64,000 nucleotides of DNA from the NCBI RefSeq assembly GCF_005047355.1, contig NZ_SUMC01000038.1:1-64000 (forward strand). Direction: 5' to 3'. Position numbers and translations under genes: made by a program. Positions within the stretch are counted from its first letter, which is position 1. Each line of letters opens with the position of its first letter. Of the stretch, positions 1 to 7,601 are shown in pieces. A model generated the notes under the pieces. That model did no database searches, was not told the origin of the DNA, and saw nothing but the letters and a program-made list of their open reading frames with translations. This stretch comes from Actinacidiphila oryziradicis. Lineage in GTDB: Bacteria > Actinomycetota > Actinomycetes > Streptomycetales > Streptomycetaceae.

Positions 1-44
1 ACGTAATTCACCCGTCCAGCCTTTCCCTCGCCTGTTGCTCCCCG

Positions 45-380
45 ATGGCCGGAGAACTCTTGGGCTTGAACGCTCAGCTTCACACCCCGCCGTTACCGGC
101 AACGCATGTGAGCGCGGGATGGGAGCAGGCCCAAGAGGCTGTCCTGCCCCGGGACGAGCTGTACTCGTGGCGCCTGGGAGAGCCCATCTCCATCCTCCGC
201 GAGTCCCGCCTGACGGAGTGGCTGAAGATGGGCATCTCGTCCTTCGCGGTTGCCGAGTTGGCCGGCGTGACCCCGGATTGGCTAGCGCTTCGCTACCCGT
301 ACTGCTTCCACGACAAGGATGTCGACATCGACTGGGATCGCCTGGCCAAGGCCATGGCCCTTCCAAAGCTCAAGCGGTGA
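45..380 (+). CDS. Hypothetical protein, possibly 5' partial
   Basis: A 111-residue acidic-to-neutral protein of unknown function. The frame stays open upstream of the ATG at 45 to the window edge, so the true start may lie outside. The C-terminal half (about residues 55-111) is best organised: a helical stretch with SRLTEWLKMGISSFAVAELAGV followed by DWLALRYPYCFHDKDVDIDW, which resembles a small helix-turn-helix-like fold, but I do not recognise a family. It lies upstream of an Xis-like gene and an integrase, so it is probably cargo or replication/transfer-associated in the same integrative element. No signal peptide or membrane segment is visible. Confidence 0.5.
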   Translation: MAGELLGLNAQLHTPPLPATHVSAGWEQAQEAVLPRDELYSWRLGEPISILRESRLTEWLKMGISSFAVAELAGVTPDWLALRYPYCFHDKDVDIDWDRLAKAMALPKLKR

Positions 381-606
381 AACCAGCCCGCGCTCCGGCT
401 GATTCACGGAGCGCGGTTACCCACTGATTTCTTCCTCCGCCCCCTCGCCGGCCCTCACGTCAACGACGCCGTCACGTGACGAGGTCCCTCTCTGCGCCGT
501 ACTGCTGCCACGTGGCCAATGCCATGACAGAGCTGGTTGACCTTCGGGGAGCCGGTTCTCCGCCCGCCCGGGTTCACCCCCGCCCGCACCTCACAGAGAA
601 CCTCAC

Positions 607-918
607 ATGCCTGCACAAACGTTGCTCGCCCCATCCGCTACTCCTGCTTCCCCGGGCGTGGCACGCACGGCGTTCCTGACCGTGAAGGACGCCGCCGAGT
701 ACCTCGGCCTCTCACCCCACACCCTCTACGTCTGGCGCCACCGACGGCAGGGACCCCCGAGCTTCCGCATGGGTCCACGCGGCCGCGTCATGTACCGGCT
801 GAAAGCCCTTGACGCTTGGGTGCGCGAACAGGAGCAGGCCGACTCACGGTCCAACTCGGGCCTCAACCCGCTGAACGTGCCTCCCCAGGAGCGGTCCGCC
901 CGCTTCCCCAGCGCCTGA
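607..918 (+). CDS. Xis-like helix-turn-helix protein
   Basis: Small DNA-binding protein of 103 residues. Residues about 21-75 form a MerR/excisionase-type HTH: FLTVKDAAEYLGLSPHTLYVWRHR, then a wing containing GPRGRVMYRLKALDAWVREQE, the usual pattern of AlpA/Xis proteins in actinomycete integrative elements. The tail is disordered. It ends about 50 bp before the integrase, the normal xis-int order of pSAM2-like elements (AICEs), where Xis directs excision. The first 20 residues are low-complexity, and a later start near the GTG preceding ARTAFLTV is possible. The HTH call is firm; the role in excision is inferred from context. Confidence 0.72.
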   Translation: MPAQTLLAPSATPASPGVARTAFLTVKDAAEYLGLSPHTLYVWRHRRQGPPSFRMGPRGRVMYRLKALDAWVREQEQADSRSNSGLNPLNVPPQERSARFPSA

Positions 919-969
919 CGCTCCCAGGGCCGCAGAGCGCCGTTTCCACCCCTTCGTCAAGGAGTTTCA

Positions 970-2223
970 TTGGCCGGCTACATAGAAGACCGATGGCTGA
1001 AGAAGCGCCCCAACCCGAAGACCGGCAAGCGCGAACGTACGACCATGTACGGCAAGTGCACCCGCTACCGCGTGAAGGGCATCCCCGGCGTCAAGGACCG
1101 TTCCTTCGACGCACTCCAGGACGCCAAGACCTGGCTCGCCCAGGCTCAGACCGACGCACGCCGAGGCGAGTTCGTCGATCCACGCGATGGAGCCATCTCC
1201 CTCAAGGACTACATTGCGACCCACTGGTGGCCCACCCAGAGCGGTGACCCGTCCACCCTTGAGCGCATCGAGCAGCGGGTGCGCCGGCACATCGTCCCGC
1301 ATCTCGCCGCCTTGCCGCTCAACAGCGTCGGCACCGAAGCGCTGCGGAGCTGGAAGAAGCGGCTGGAGAAGGACCTCGGCCCCACTTCGATCCGTCTCGT
1401 CTGGGCGACGCTGTCCGGCGTTCTGCAGGCTGCCGTCGAAGACCGCCGGCTTGCACGCAACCCATGCCGCGCGAGTACCGTCCGCCCTCCGGCAGCCGCA
1501 CCGGGGCGGGTCGAGGCATGGCCACCCGAGCGGGTCCTGGCGGTACGCGCCGCTCTGTCCGAGCGTTACCGGGTCCTCGTCGAGATCGGCGCGGGCCTGG
1601 GGCTCCGACAGGGAGAGGCGTTCGGTCTGGCTGCAGAGGACATCGACTTCGAGGCGGAAGTCGTCTACGTCCGACGCTAGGTCAAGGTGGTGCGGACGAA
1701 GCTGTGCTTCGCGCTCCCGAAGGGCCGCAAGGTCCGCGATGTGCCCCTGCCCCCGAGCGTGGCCAGAGCCCTGCGGCAGCACATGGAGCTCTTCGCACCT
1801 GTGCCGGTCACCATGCCGTGGGACGATCCGAGCCCGCCGCAGACCCCGGTGGAGGCCAAGCACCGTCGGCCCAGGACATATAACCTCCTGGTGACGGAGC
1901 GTGAGCGCAAGGCGATCAACCGGAACTACTTCAACTCCTACGTCTGGAAGCCCGCCCTGGCCGAGGCCAGTGTTATTGCGACGTTGGAGGAGAGCGCTCT
2001 GGACGGGTCACGTGTCTGGGAGCCGTCTCGGGAGCACGGCTACCATGCCTTGCGCCACTTCTATGCCTCCGAGCAGTTGGAGGCCGGCGAGTCGGTGGTC
2101 TCCCTGGCCCGGTGGCTCGGCCATTCCGACCCTGGGTTCACGCTCCGGAAGTACGCGCACTTCCTGCCCCGTGCGGGTGCGCGCGGCAGCGCCACCATCG
2201 ACGCGGTCTTCGCGTTGCCGTAG
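970..2223 (+). pseudogene. int: Tyrosine site-specific integrase, interrupted by an in-frame amber codon
   Basis: Full-length frame of 418 codons with a TTG start preceded by AAGGAG five bases upstream. It begins MAGYIEDRW, typical of AICE integrases: N-terminal arm-binding part, SAM-like core-binding part (about 75-165), then the catalytic domain. A TAG at 1678-1680 (codon 237) splits it; the frame continues unchanged to 2223. The first catalytic Arg (GLGLRQGEAF) lies before the stop. The HALRHF box, the LGH motif and the nucleophilic Tyr in RKYAHFLP lie after it, so the truncated product cannot recombine DNA. A single C-to-T change from CAG would explain it. The element is therefore probably immobile unless the stop is suppressed or a sequencing error. 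Confidence 0.85.
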
Positions 2224-2258
2224 CCCCGGGCGACCGGGACCAGCCCGGTCCCGGCCCA

Positions 2259-2280
2259 AAGTCCCAGAGAAGTCCCAGAG
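2259..2280. repeat. 11-bp tandem direct repeat downstream of integrase
   Basis: Two adjacent perfect copies of AAGTCCCAGAG (2259-2269 and 2270-2280). The position immediately 3' of a tyrosine integrase gene is where attachment-site arm repeats normally sit, so these may be integrase or Xis arm-binding sites. The assignment is inference from place only. Confidence 0.4.
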
Positions 2281-2340
2281 ATGCCGCCGCACCCTTCCTT
2301 GACCTGTATTCGAGCAGGTCAGACAGGGTGCGGCGGCATC
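2280..2340. terminator. Long two-part hairpin between convergent integrase and HTH-MurA genes
   Basis: Outer perfect 16-bp arms (2280-2295 and 2325-2340; half GATGCCGCCGCACCCT) enclose an inner 6-bp stem GACCTG/CAGGTC (2301-2306, 2315-2320). It sits 6 bp from the stop of the HTH-MurA gene and 56 bp from the integrase stop, fitting a bidirectional terminator. It could also contain the element's attachment core; no tRNA gene is present here. Confidence 0.55.
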
Positions 2341-2346
2341 CTCATA

Positions 2347-3876
2347 TCAGATGTCCCGGAAGGTCTCGATCTGCGCTCCGATCGAGGTCAGCCGGTTTGC
2401 CAGGTCCTCGTACCCGCGATTGATCACGTAGACGTTCCGCAATACGGAAGTACCCTCGGCGGCCAGCATGGCCAGTAGTACGACCACCGCCGGCCGCAGC
2501 GCGGGCGGGCACATCATCTCCGCGGCGCGCCAGCGCGTCGGGCCCTCGACCAGCACCCGGTGCGGGTCCAGCAGCTTCACGTTCGCGCCCAGCCTGGTGA
2601 GCTCGGTGAGGTAGATGGCGCGATTGTCGTAGACCCAGTCGTGGATGAGGGTGGATCCCTGGGCGGCGGCCGCGATGGCCGCGAAGAACGGCACATTGTC
2701 GATGTTCAGCCCGGGGAAGGGCATCGGATGGATCTTGTCGATGGGGGAGCGGAGCTTCGAGGGGCGCACCGTCAGATCGATCAGCCGGGTGCGGCCGTTG
2801 TCGGCCGGGTATTCCGGGGAGCGCTCGTGGTCGAGGCCCATCTCCTCCAGGACGGCAAGCTCGATCTCCAGGAACTCCACCGGCACCCGCCGGATGGTGA
2901 GTTCGGACTCCGTCACCACGGCCGCGGCGAGCAGGCTCATCGCCTCGACCGGGTCCTCCGAGGGCGAGTAGTCGACATCGCGGTCGATGGCGGCGACGCC
3001 GTGCACCGTCAGCGTCGTCGTACCGATGCCCTCCACTTTCACGCCGAGTTGCTCCAGGAAGAAGCACAGGTCCTGGACCATGTAATTGGAGCTCGCATTG
3101 CGGATGACTGTTACACCCTGATGCCGGGCGGCGGCCAGCAGCGCGTTCTCCGTCACGGTGTCGCCGCGTTCGGTCAGCACGATCGGGCGGTCCGGGGTGA
3201 CCGACCGGTCGACCCGGGCGTGGTACATCCCGGTCGTGGCGGTCACTTCGAGCCCGAAGCGCCGCAGCGCTGTCATGTGCGGCTGGACGGTACGGGTACC
3301 GAGGTCACAGCCGCCCGCGTACGGGATCCGGAAACGGTCGGTGCGATGCATCAGCGGGCCCAGGAACATGATCACGCTGCGGGTACGGCGGGCCGCGTCG
3401 GTGTCCATGGAGTCCAGGTCCAGCCGGGCCGGCGGGATGATCTCCAGGTCGTTGCCGTCGTTGATCCAGCGGGTGCGCACCCCGATGCTGTTCAGCACCT
3501 CCAGGATCCGGTAGACCTCCTCGATCCGGGCGACCCGGCGCAGTGTGGTGCGCCCGGCGTTGAGCAGGGAGGCGCACAGCAGCGCCACGCACGCGTTCTT
3601 GCTGGTCTTGACATCGATGCTGCCGGAGAGCCGGCGCCCGCCGACCACCCGCAGATGCATGGGACCGGCGTACCCCAGTGAGACGATTTCGCTGTCGAGT
3701 GCCTCACCGATTCTGGCGATCATCTCAAGGCTGAGATTCTGGTTACCGCGTTCGATGCGGTTCACCGCGCTTTGACTCGTGCCGAGGGCCCCCGCCAACT
3801 GCGACTGTGTCCAGCCACGATGCTGACGGGCGTCACGGATGAGCTTGCCGATACGTGCGAGGTAGTCGTCTCCCAT
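2347..3876 (-). CDS. XRE helix-turn-helix / MurA-like enolpyruvyltransferase fusion
   Basis: A 509-residue protein joining an N-terminal XRE DNA-binding domain (about residues 1-62; RQHRGWTQSQLAGALGTSQSAVNRIERG) to a complete UDP-GlcNAc 1-carboxyvinyltransferase (EPSP synthase-like) fold. MurA landmarks are kept: the KN pair in KTSKNACVAL (Lys93-Asn94) and the active-site Cys in YAGGCDLGT (about Cys190). The enzyme part may thus still add enolpyruvate to UDP-GlcNAc, the first committed step of peptidoglycan synthesis, or act as a ligand sensor for the HTH. Streptomyces carry a separate canonical murA elsewhere. The ATG at 3876 is preferred; an upstream GTG at 3894 overlaps the ogt stop as GTGA. 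It is the last gene of the ada/alkA-ogt unit, with a palindrome at its start. Confidence 0.88.
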   Translation of the reverse strand: MGDDYLARIGKLIRDARQHRGWTQSQLAGALGTSQSAVNRIERGNQNLSLEMIARIGEALDSEIVSLGYAGPMHLRVVGGRRLSGSIDVKTSKNACVALLCASLLNAGRTTLRRVARIEEVYRILEVLNSIGVRTRWINDGNDLEIIPPARLDLDSMDTDAARRTRSVIMFLGPLMHRTDRFRIPYAGGCDLGTRTVQPHMTALRRFGLEVTATTGMYHARVDRSVTPDRPIVLTERGDTVTENALLAAARHQGVTVIRNASSNYMVQDLCFFLEQLGVKVEGIGTTTLTVHGVAAIDRDVDYSPSEDPVEAMSLLAAAVVTESELTIRRVPVEFLEIELAVLEEMGLDHERSPEYPADNGRTRLIDLTVRPSKLRSPIDKIHPMPFPGLNIDNVPFFAAIAAAAQGSTLIHDWVYDNRAIYLTELTRLGANVKLLDPHRVLVEGPTRWRAAEMMCPPALRPAVVVLLAMLAAEGTSVLRNVYVINRGYEDLANRLTSIGAQIETFRDI

Positions 3877-3886
3877 GGGGACAGGA

Positions 3887-3904
3887 TATCTCACGTGTGA
3901 GATA
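3887..3904. promoter_or_regulatory. 18-bp palindrome at the ogt/HTH-MurA junction
   Basis: Inverted repeat TATCTCAC-GT-GTGAGATA with perfect 8-bp arms, 11 bp upstream of the preferred HTH-MurA ATG and overlapping the ogt stop codon. It is a candidate operator for the XRE domain of the adjacent protein. Its outer half-sites TATCTC/GAGATA match those of the palindrome upstream of aconitase at 10944-10961. Confidence 0.5.
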
Positions 3905-4382
3905 GCAGCCCGCGCTCAAGGTTCAACAGATACTGCTTCCGGCCGACCCCGCCCCCATAGCCGGTGAGGCTCCCGTCCGACCCCACGACACGGTGGCACG
4001 GAACGATGATGCCGACCGGATTGCGGCCGTTGGCCAGCCCCACCGCACGGGAGGCCCCGGGCTGCCCGAGACGGTCCGCGAGCTGGCCGTACGAGAGGAC
4101 CGACCCGAACGGGATCTCCTGGAGCGCGGCCCACACCCGCTGCCGGAACGGCGTGCCCGTCAGCACGAGCGGGATATCGAAGCGGGTCAGCTCACCTTCA
4201 AAATACGCCTTCAGTTGTTCGGTCACCTGCTCGAACGCCATGGGATCGCGCTCGCCGAAGGACGACTCGCCCGGCCGGTGGCGTTGCTCCGTCATATAGA
4301 GGCCGCTCAAAACGCCGTCATCGGCGACAAGGGTGAGCGGGCCGAGCGGGCTGTCGGCGACGCTATGGGTGCGGCGGGTCAT
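3891..4382 (-). CDS. ogt: Methylated-DNA--protein-cysteine S-methyltransferase
   Basis: Suicide repair protein that moves the alkyl group of O6-alkylguanine (and O4-alkylthymine) in DNA onto its own cysteine. The 163-residue length is normal for the family. The C-terminal domain has the helix-turn-helix/Arg-finger region (SYGQLADRLGQPGASRAVGLANGRNP) and the acceptor motif VPCHRV, with Cys129. The ATG at 4382 lies 4 bases after the stop of the upstream Ada/AlkA gene and follows a GGAG, so the two are translated from one message. A longer reading to 4478 would overlap that gene and is not preferred. With Ada/AlkA it forms an alkylation-repair operon. Confidence 0.93.
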   Translation of the reverse strand: MTRRTHSVADSPLGPLTLVADDGVLSGLYMTEQRHRPGESSFGERDPMAFEQVTEQLKAYFEGELTRFDIPLVLTGTPFRQRVWAALQEIPFGSVLSYGQLADRLGQPGASRAVGLANGRNPVGIIVPCHRVVGSDGSLTGYGGGVGRKQYLLNLERGLLSHT

Positions 4383-4386
4383 TTGC

Positions 4387-5874
4387 TCACGCTCCAGGCA
4401 GAAGGTTGATGGGATGGTCGCCCGTCGCCCAGAGGTACTGGACGGCATAGGCACGCCAGGGCCGCCAGGCGGCGGCACGACGGGTCAGCGCCGCAGGCGT
4501 GGCGGGCAGGCCGAGCCGGCCGGCGGCCAGCCGCACACCGAGGTCGGTCGGGAGAAAAGCGTCCGGGTCACCCAGTGCCCGCATCGCCACGGCCTCGACG
4601 GTCCAGGGGCCGATGCCCGGCAGAGCGGCGAGCCGCGACCGCGCCAGCTGCCAGTCGCTGCCGACATCGAGATCGACGTCCCCGGCCGCGAGCGCCGCCA
4701 CCAGCCCGGTCAAGGTCGCCACCCGGGTCCGCGGCATCGCCGGCACGGCCGGATCCAGCTCCGCCAGCGCGGCCGGCGACGGGAAGAGCCGGGTCAGCCC
4801 GCCGGAAGGATCGGGATCGGCCACCGGCTCACCGTGCGCCGCCACCAGCCGCCCCGCGAGCGTCCGCGCCGCCGCCGTCGACACCTGCTGCCCCAGCACC
4901 GCCCGCACCGCGAACTCCGCCCCGTCCACAGTCCTCGGCACCCGCCGCCCCGGCGCCTTGTCCACGTACGGCGCGAGCACCGGATCCCCGCGCAACAGCC
5001 CGTCCACCGCCACCGGATCGGCGTCCAGGTCCAGCAGCCACCGGCACCGGCTGATCGCGTTCGACAGATCCCGCCAATCGGTGAGCGACAACAGGCACGC
5101 GATGTGCCCCGCCTCCGGCCGCAGACTTACGACGCCGTGCCCGTGCGCCAGCCGCAAAGTGCGCCGGTAGGCGCCGTCCCGCCACTCCTCCACCCCGGGC
5201 ACAGCGGTGGCCGCCAGGTGGCCGAAGAGATTGTCCGGGCACAGCGGCGCCCGGTACGGCAACCGCAGCGGCAGCACACCCGAGACCGGCGCCGGGGTAC
5301 GCCTGGTGCGCGCCCGCAGCTCGCTCGGCGTCAGTGCGAAGACCTCGCGCACCGTGTCATTGAACGTACGGATACTCGCGAATCCGGCTGCGAACGCCAC
5401 CTCCGCCATCGACAGCGCCGAGGTGTCGATCAGCAGTCGCGCCGTCTGCGCCCGCTGCGCCCTGGCCAGCGCCAGCGGCCCCGCCCCCAGCTCGGCCAGC
5501 AACTGCCGCTCCACTTGCCGTGTGCTGTACCCCAGCCGCGCCGCCAGCCCCGGCACGCCGTCCCGGTCCACCACCCCGTCCGCGATCAGCCGCATCGCCC
5601 GGGCGACGAGGTCCGCCCGCTCGTTCCACTGCGGCGAGCCCGGACTCGCGTCGGGGCGGCACCGCTTGCAGGCCCGGAACCCGGCGGCCTGGGCGGCGGC
5701 CGCGCTGGGGTAGAAGGTCATGTTCTCCGGCTTGGGCGGCACCGCGGGGCAGCCCGGGCGGCAGTAGATCTTCGTCGTCAGCACAGCCGTGAAGAACCAC
5801 CCGTCGAAGCGGGTGTCCTTGGACTGCACGGCCCTTACGCAGCGTTCGAAGTCTTCATGCACAGCCCCCAGCAT
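4387..5874 (-). CDS. Ada-like regulator fused to AlkA 3-methyladenine DNA glycosylase
   Basis: About 495 residues in three parts. (1) Ada zinc domain with four Cys ligands (Cys38, Cys42, Cys69, Cys72 from the chosen ATG); Cys38 in YCRPGC is the methylphosphotriester acceptor in Ada. (2) AraC-type double HTH, about 85-185, including LAARLGYSTRQVERQL. (3) AlkA N-terminal domain and helix-hairpin-helix glycosylase, with LPGIGPWTVEAVAMRAL and the catalytic Asp region FLPTDLGVR. It should sense methylated DNA, activate its own operon and excise alkylated bases. The start at 5874 (MLGAVHEDF) gives the usual family length; an upstream extension to 5955 overlaps the Uma2 gene and looks non-coding. 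ogt follows directly. Confidence 0.92.
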   Translation of the reverse strand: MLGAVHEDFERCVRAVQSKDTRFDGWFFTAVLTTKIYCRPGCPAVPPKPENMTFYPSAAAAQAAGFRACKRCRPDASPGSPQWNERADLVARAMRLIADGVVDRDGVPGLAARLGYSTRQVERQLLAELGAGPLALARAQRAQTARLLIDTSALSMAEVAFAAGFASIRTFNDTVREVFALTPSELRARTRRTPAPVSGVLPLRLPYRAPLCPDNLFGHLAATAVPGVEEWRDGAYRRTLRLAHGHGVVSLRPEAGHIACLLSLTDWRDLSNAISRCRWLLDLDADPVAVDGLLRGDPVLAPYVDKAPGRRVPRTVDGAEFAVRAVLGQQVSTAAARTLAGRLVAAHGEPVADPDPSGGLTRLFPSPAALAELDPAVPAMPRTRVATLTGLVAALAAGDVDLDVGSDWQLARSRLAALPGIGPWTVEAVAMRALGDPDAFLPTDLGVRLAAGRLGLPATPAALTRRAAAWRPWRAYAVQYLWATGDHPINLLPGA

Positions 5875-5929
5875 TGTCGGTTGCGGACGCCGGGGCTGGC
5901 GGGAATCCGACGTCAGCGTTCCGAGACGC

Positions 5930-6499
5930 TCAGAAGCCGGACGTGTCCAGCTCAAGGTCGAACGGCTCGGGGAGCTCGACGGGCGTGCCGAACGGATGCG
6001 GGCCGTCGACTCTGGTGTAGCCGAGTTCCCCGGGACCGGCGTAGAGGGTGCAGGTCCGCTCCTGCCGGTCGACCAGGAGATACAGCGGCGCCCCGAACTC
6101 GGCGTAGCGGCGGCGCTTCACCGTCCGGTCGGTGTCTCCGTTGGATTCGGAGGTGACTTCGACGATCAGCAGGGTCTGGTTGGGCAGCAGAGCGTCCTGG
6201 TCCGCCAAGTGTTCGGGTACGACGGCTACGTCTGGCACGTACCAGTTGCTGGTACCCGGAAGATCAATATTGCCTCCGCCCGACAGGCAGCCCAGCTTCT
6301 CCACGATGGGCTCGATTTGCTTGCGGATCTTGGCTGCCGCTTTCTCATGGCCCCAGGTTGGTGACAACGGTTCGATGACCCCCTCGACGATCTGCACTCG
6401 GTCTCCCTCGATGTGCTGGATCGCATACTTAAGTGCGGTTTCGGGGTCGTCAGCCGTGTACGAATGCGCCTGCGCGTTTGAATGGGGCTGTGCGCTCAT
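5930..6499 (-). CDS. Uma2-family (DUF820) putative restriction endonuclease-like protein
   Basis: A 189-residue protein with the PD-(D/E)XK-type fold typical of the Uma2 family: SPTWGHEKAAAKI, then YVPDVAVVPE (Asp), LLIVEVTSES (Glu) and KRRRYAEFGAPLYLLVDRQ. The cellular role of this abundant Streptomyces and cyanobacterial family is not established. The ATG at 6499 is chosen because GGAGG lies four bases upstream; a GTG-like extension to 6517 lacks a ribosome site. It is on the same strand as the alkylation-repair operon but ends 55 bp before its first ATG, so co-transcription is possible. No signal peptide. Confidence 0.85.
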   Translation of the reverse strand: MSAQPHSNAQAHSYTADDPETALKYAIQHIEGDRVQIVEGVIEPLSPTWGHEKAAAKIRKQIEPIVEKLGCLSGGGNIDLPGTSNWYVPDVAVVPEHLADQDALLPNQTLLIVEVTSESNGDTDRTVKRRRYAEFGAPLYLLVDRQERTCTLYAGPGELGYTRVDGPHPFGTPVELPEPFDLELDTSGF

Positions 6500-6611
6500 C
6501 GGTCCTCCAACGGACATCGTTACTGCAGCATGACGACTACCTCCGATCTACCGCAATCCGCACCTCACAGTCGGCGATCCCCGCCCTCGTTCCCCCGAAC
6601 CAGTGACCTCC

Positions 6612-7487
6612 ATGGCGGAAATCCGCGTGACTGCCCCGGCGCCGCCTGATGAACTCCCCTGTGTGACGACAGACCTGAAGGCCAAGGCCGAGCTCTTCCA
6701 CTCCCTGCACACCGCCGCCCACCGTCCCCTGATCCTCCCCAACGCCTGGGACGCCGCCGGCGCACGCATCGTCGAGGAGACCGGCGCCACCGCGATCGCC
6801 ACCACCAGCTCCGGAGTCGCCTGGAGTCTCGGCGCCGCAGACGGCAATCACGCCGACCGGGACGAGGTGGTGCGGAGCGTCGCCCGGATGACCGCCGCCG
6901 TGGGCGTCCCGGTGAGCGCCGACATCGAGGGCGGTTACGCGGCGGACACCGATGGCGTCGCGGAAACCGTACGGCGGGTGCTCGCGGCGGGAGCCGTCGG
7001 CATCAACATCGAGGACTCCTACGCCGGAGGTCCGCACCCCCTCCGCCCGGTCGCCGACCAGGCCTCCCGCATCGCCGCCGCCCGCGAGGCCGCCGATGAG
7101 GCGGGCGTACCACTGTTCATCCACGCCCGCATCGACACCCTCCTCCGCCAGGCCGGCGGCATCGGGGACACACTGGACCGTGCGGCGGCCTATCTCGCCG
7201 CCGGAGCCGACGGCATCTTCGTCCCCGGTACCACCGATCCGGGCGTGATCGCCGAACTCGCCGCCGCAATCCCGGCCCCGCTCGGCATCCTCACCGGCCC
7301 CGGCGCGCCGCCGGTCACCGCACTGGCACAGGCCGGTGCCGCCCGCATCAGCGTGGGCGGCGCGATCGCTGAGGCGGCGTACGCCCTGGTCCGGCGCGCC
7401 GCGCGCGAGGTGCTGTCCACGGGAACGTACGAGGAGCTGAGCGGGGCGCTGGGTTACGCCGAGCTCAACGCGCTGATGCGCGGCTGA
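6612..7487 (+). CDS. Isocitrate lyase / PEP mutase family protein
   Basis: TIM-barrel enzyme of about 290 residues, in the phosphoenolpyruvate mutase/methylisocitrate lyase superfamily. Visible landmarks are LILPNAWDAAGARI, the metal-binding VSADIEGGYA, GINIEDSY and FIHARIDTLL. These place it with the broad PEP-mutase-like group that cleaves or forms C-C or P-C bonds next to a carboxylate. The KKCGH signature of true isocitrate lyase is absent, so the substrate is unknown. The start is uncertain: ATG at 6612, GTG at 6603 or GTG at 6663 are all possible, the last giving the most typical N-terminus (TTDLKAKAELFHSLH). It stands alone, convergent with the MFS gene downstream. Confidence 0.83.
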   Translation: MAEIRVTAPAPPDELPCVTTDLKAKAELFHSLHTAAHRPLILPNAWDAAGARIVEETGATAIATTSSGVAWSLGAADGNHADRDEVVRSVARMTAAVGVPVSADIEGGYAADTDGVAETVRRVLAAGAVGINIEDSYAGGPHPLRPVADQASRIAAAREAADEAGVPLFIHARIDTLLRQAGGIGDTLDRAAAYLAAGADGIFVPGTTDPGVIAELAAAIPAPLGILTGPGAPPVTALAQAGAARISVGGAIAEAAYALVRRAAREVLSTGTYEELSGALGYAELNALMRG

Positions 7488-7601
7488 CGCAGGAGCCGCG
7501 GCACCCGTCCACAGGCCGCCGGTGGCCCGGGCCCGGACAGTTGCCGCAAGCATGGGTTCCTCCACCGCGCGGCCAGGGAACGCCAGACCGGGCGGTCGTG
7601 G

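Noticed and set aside
1678..1680. Amber codon read as pyrrolysine
   Set aside because: No pyl genes are seen and Streptomyces do not use pyrrolysine; a point mutation is simpler.
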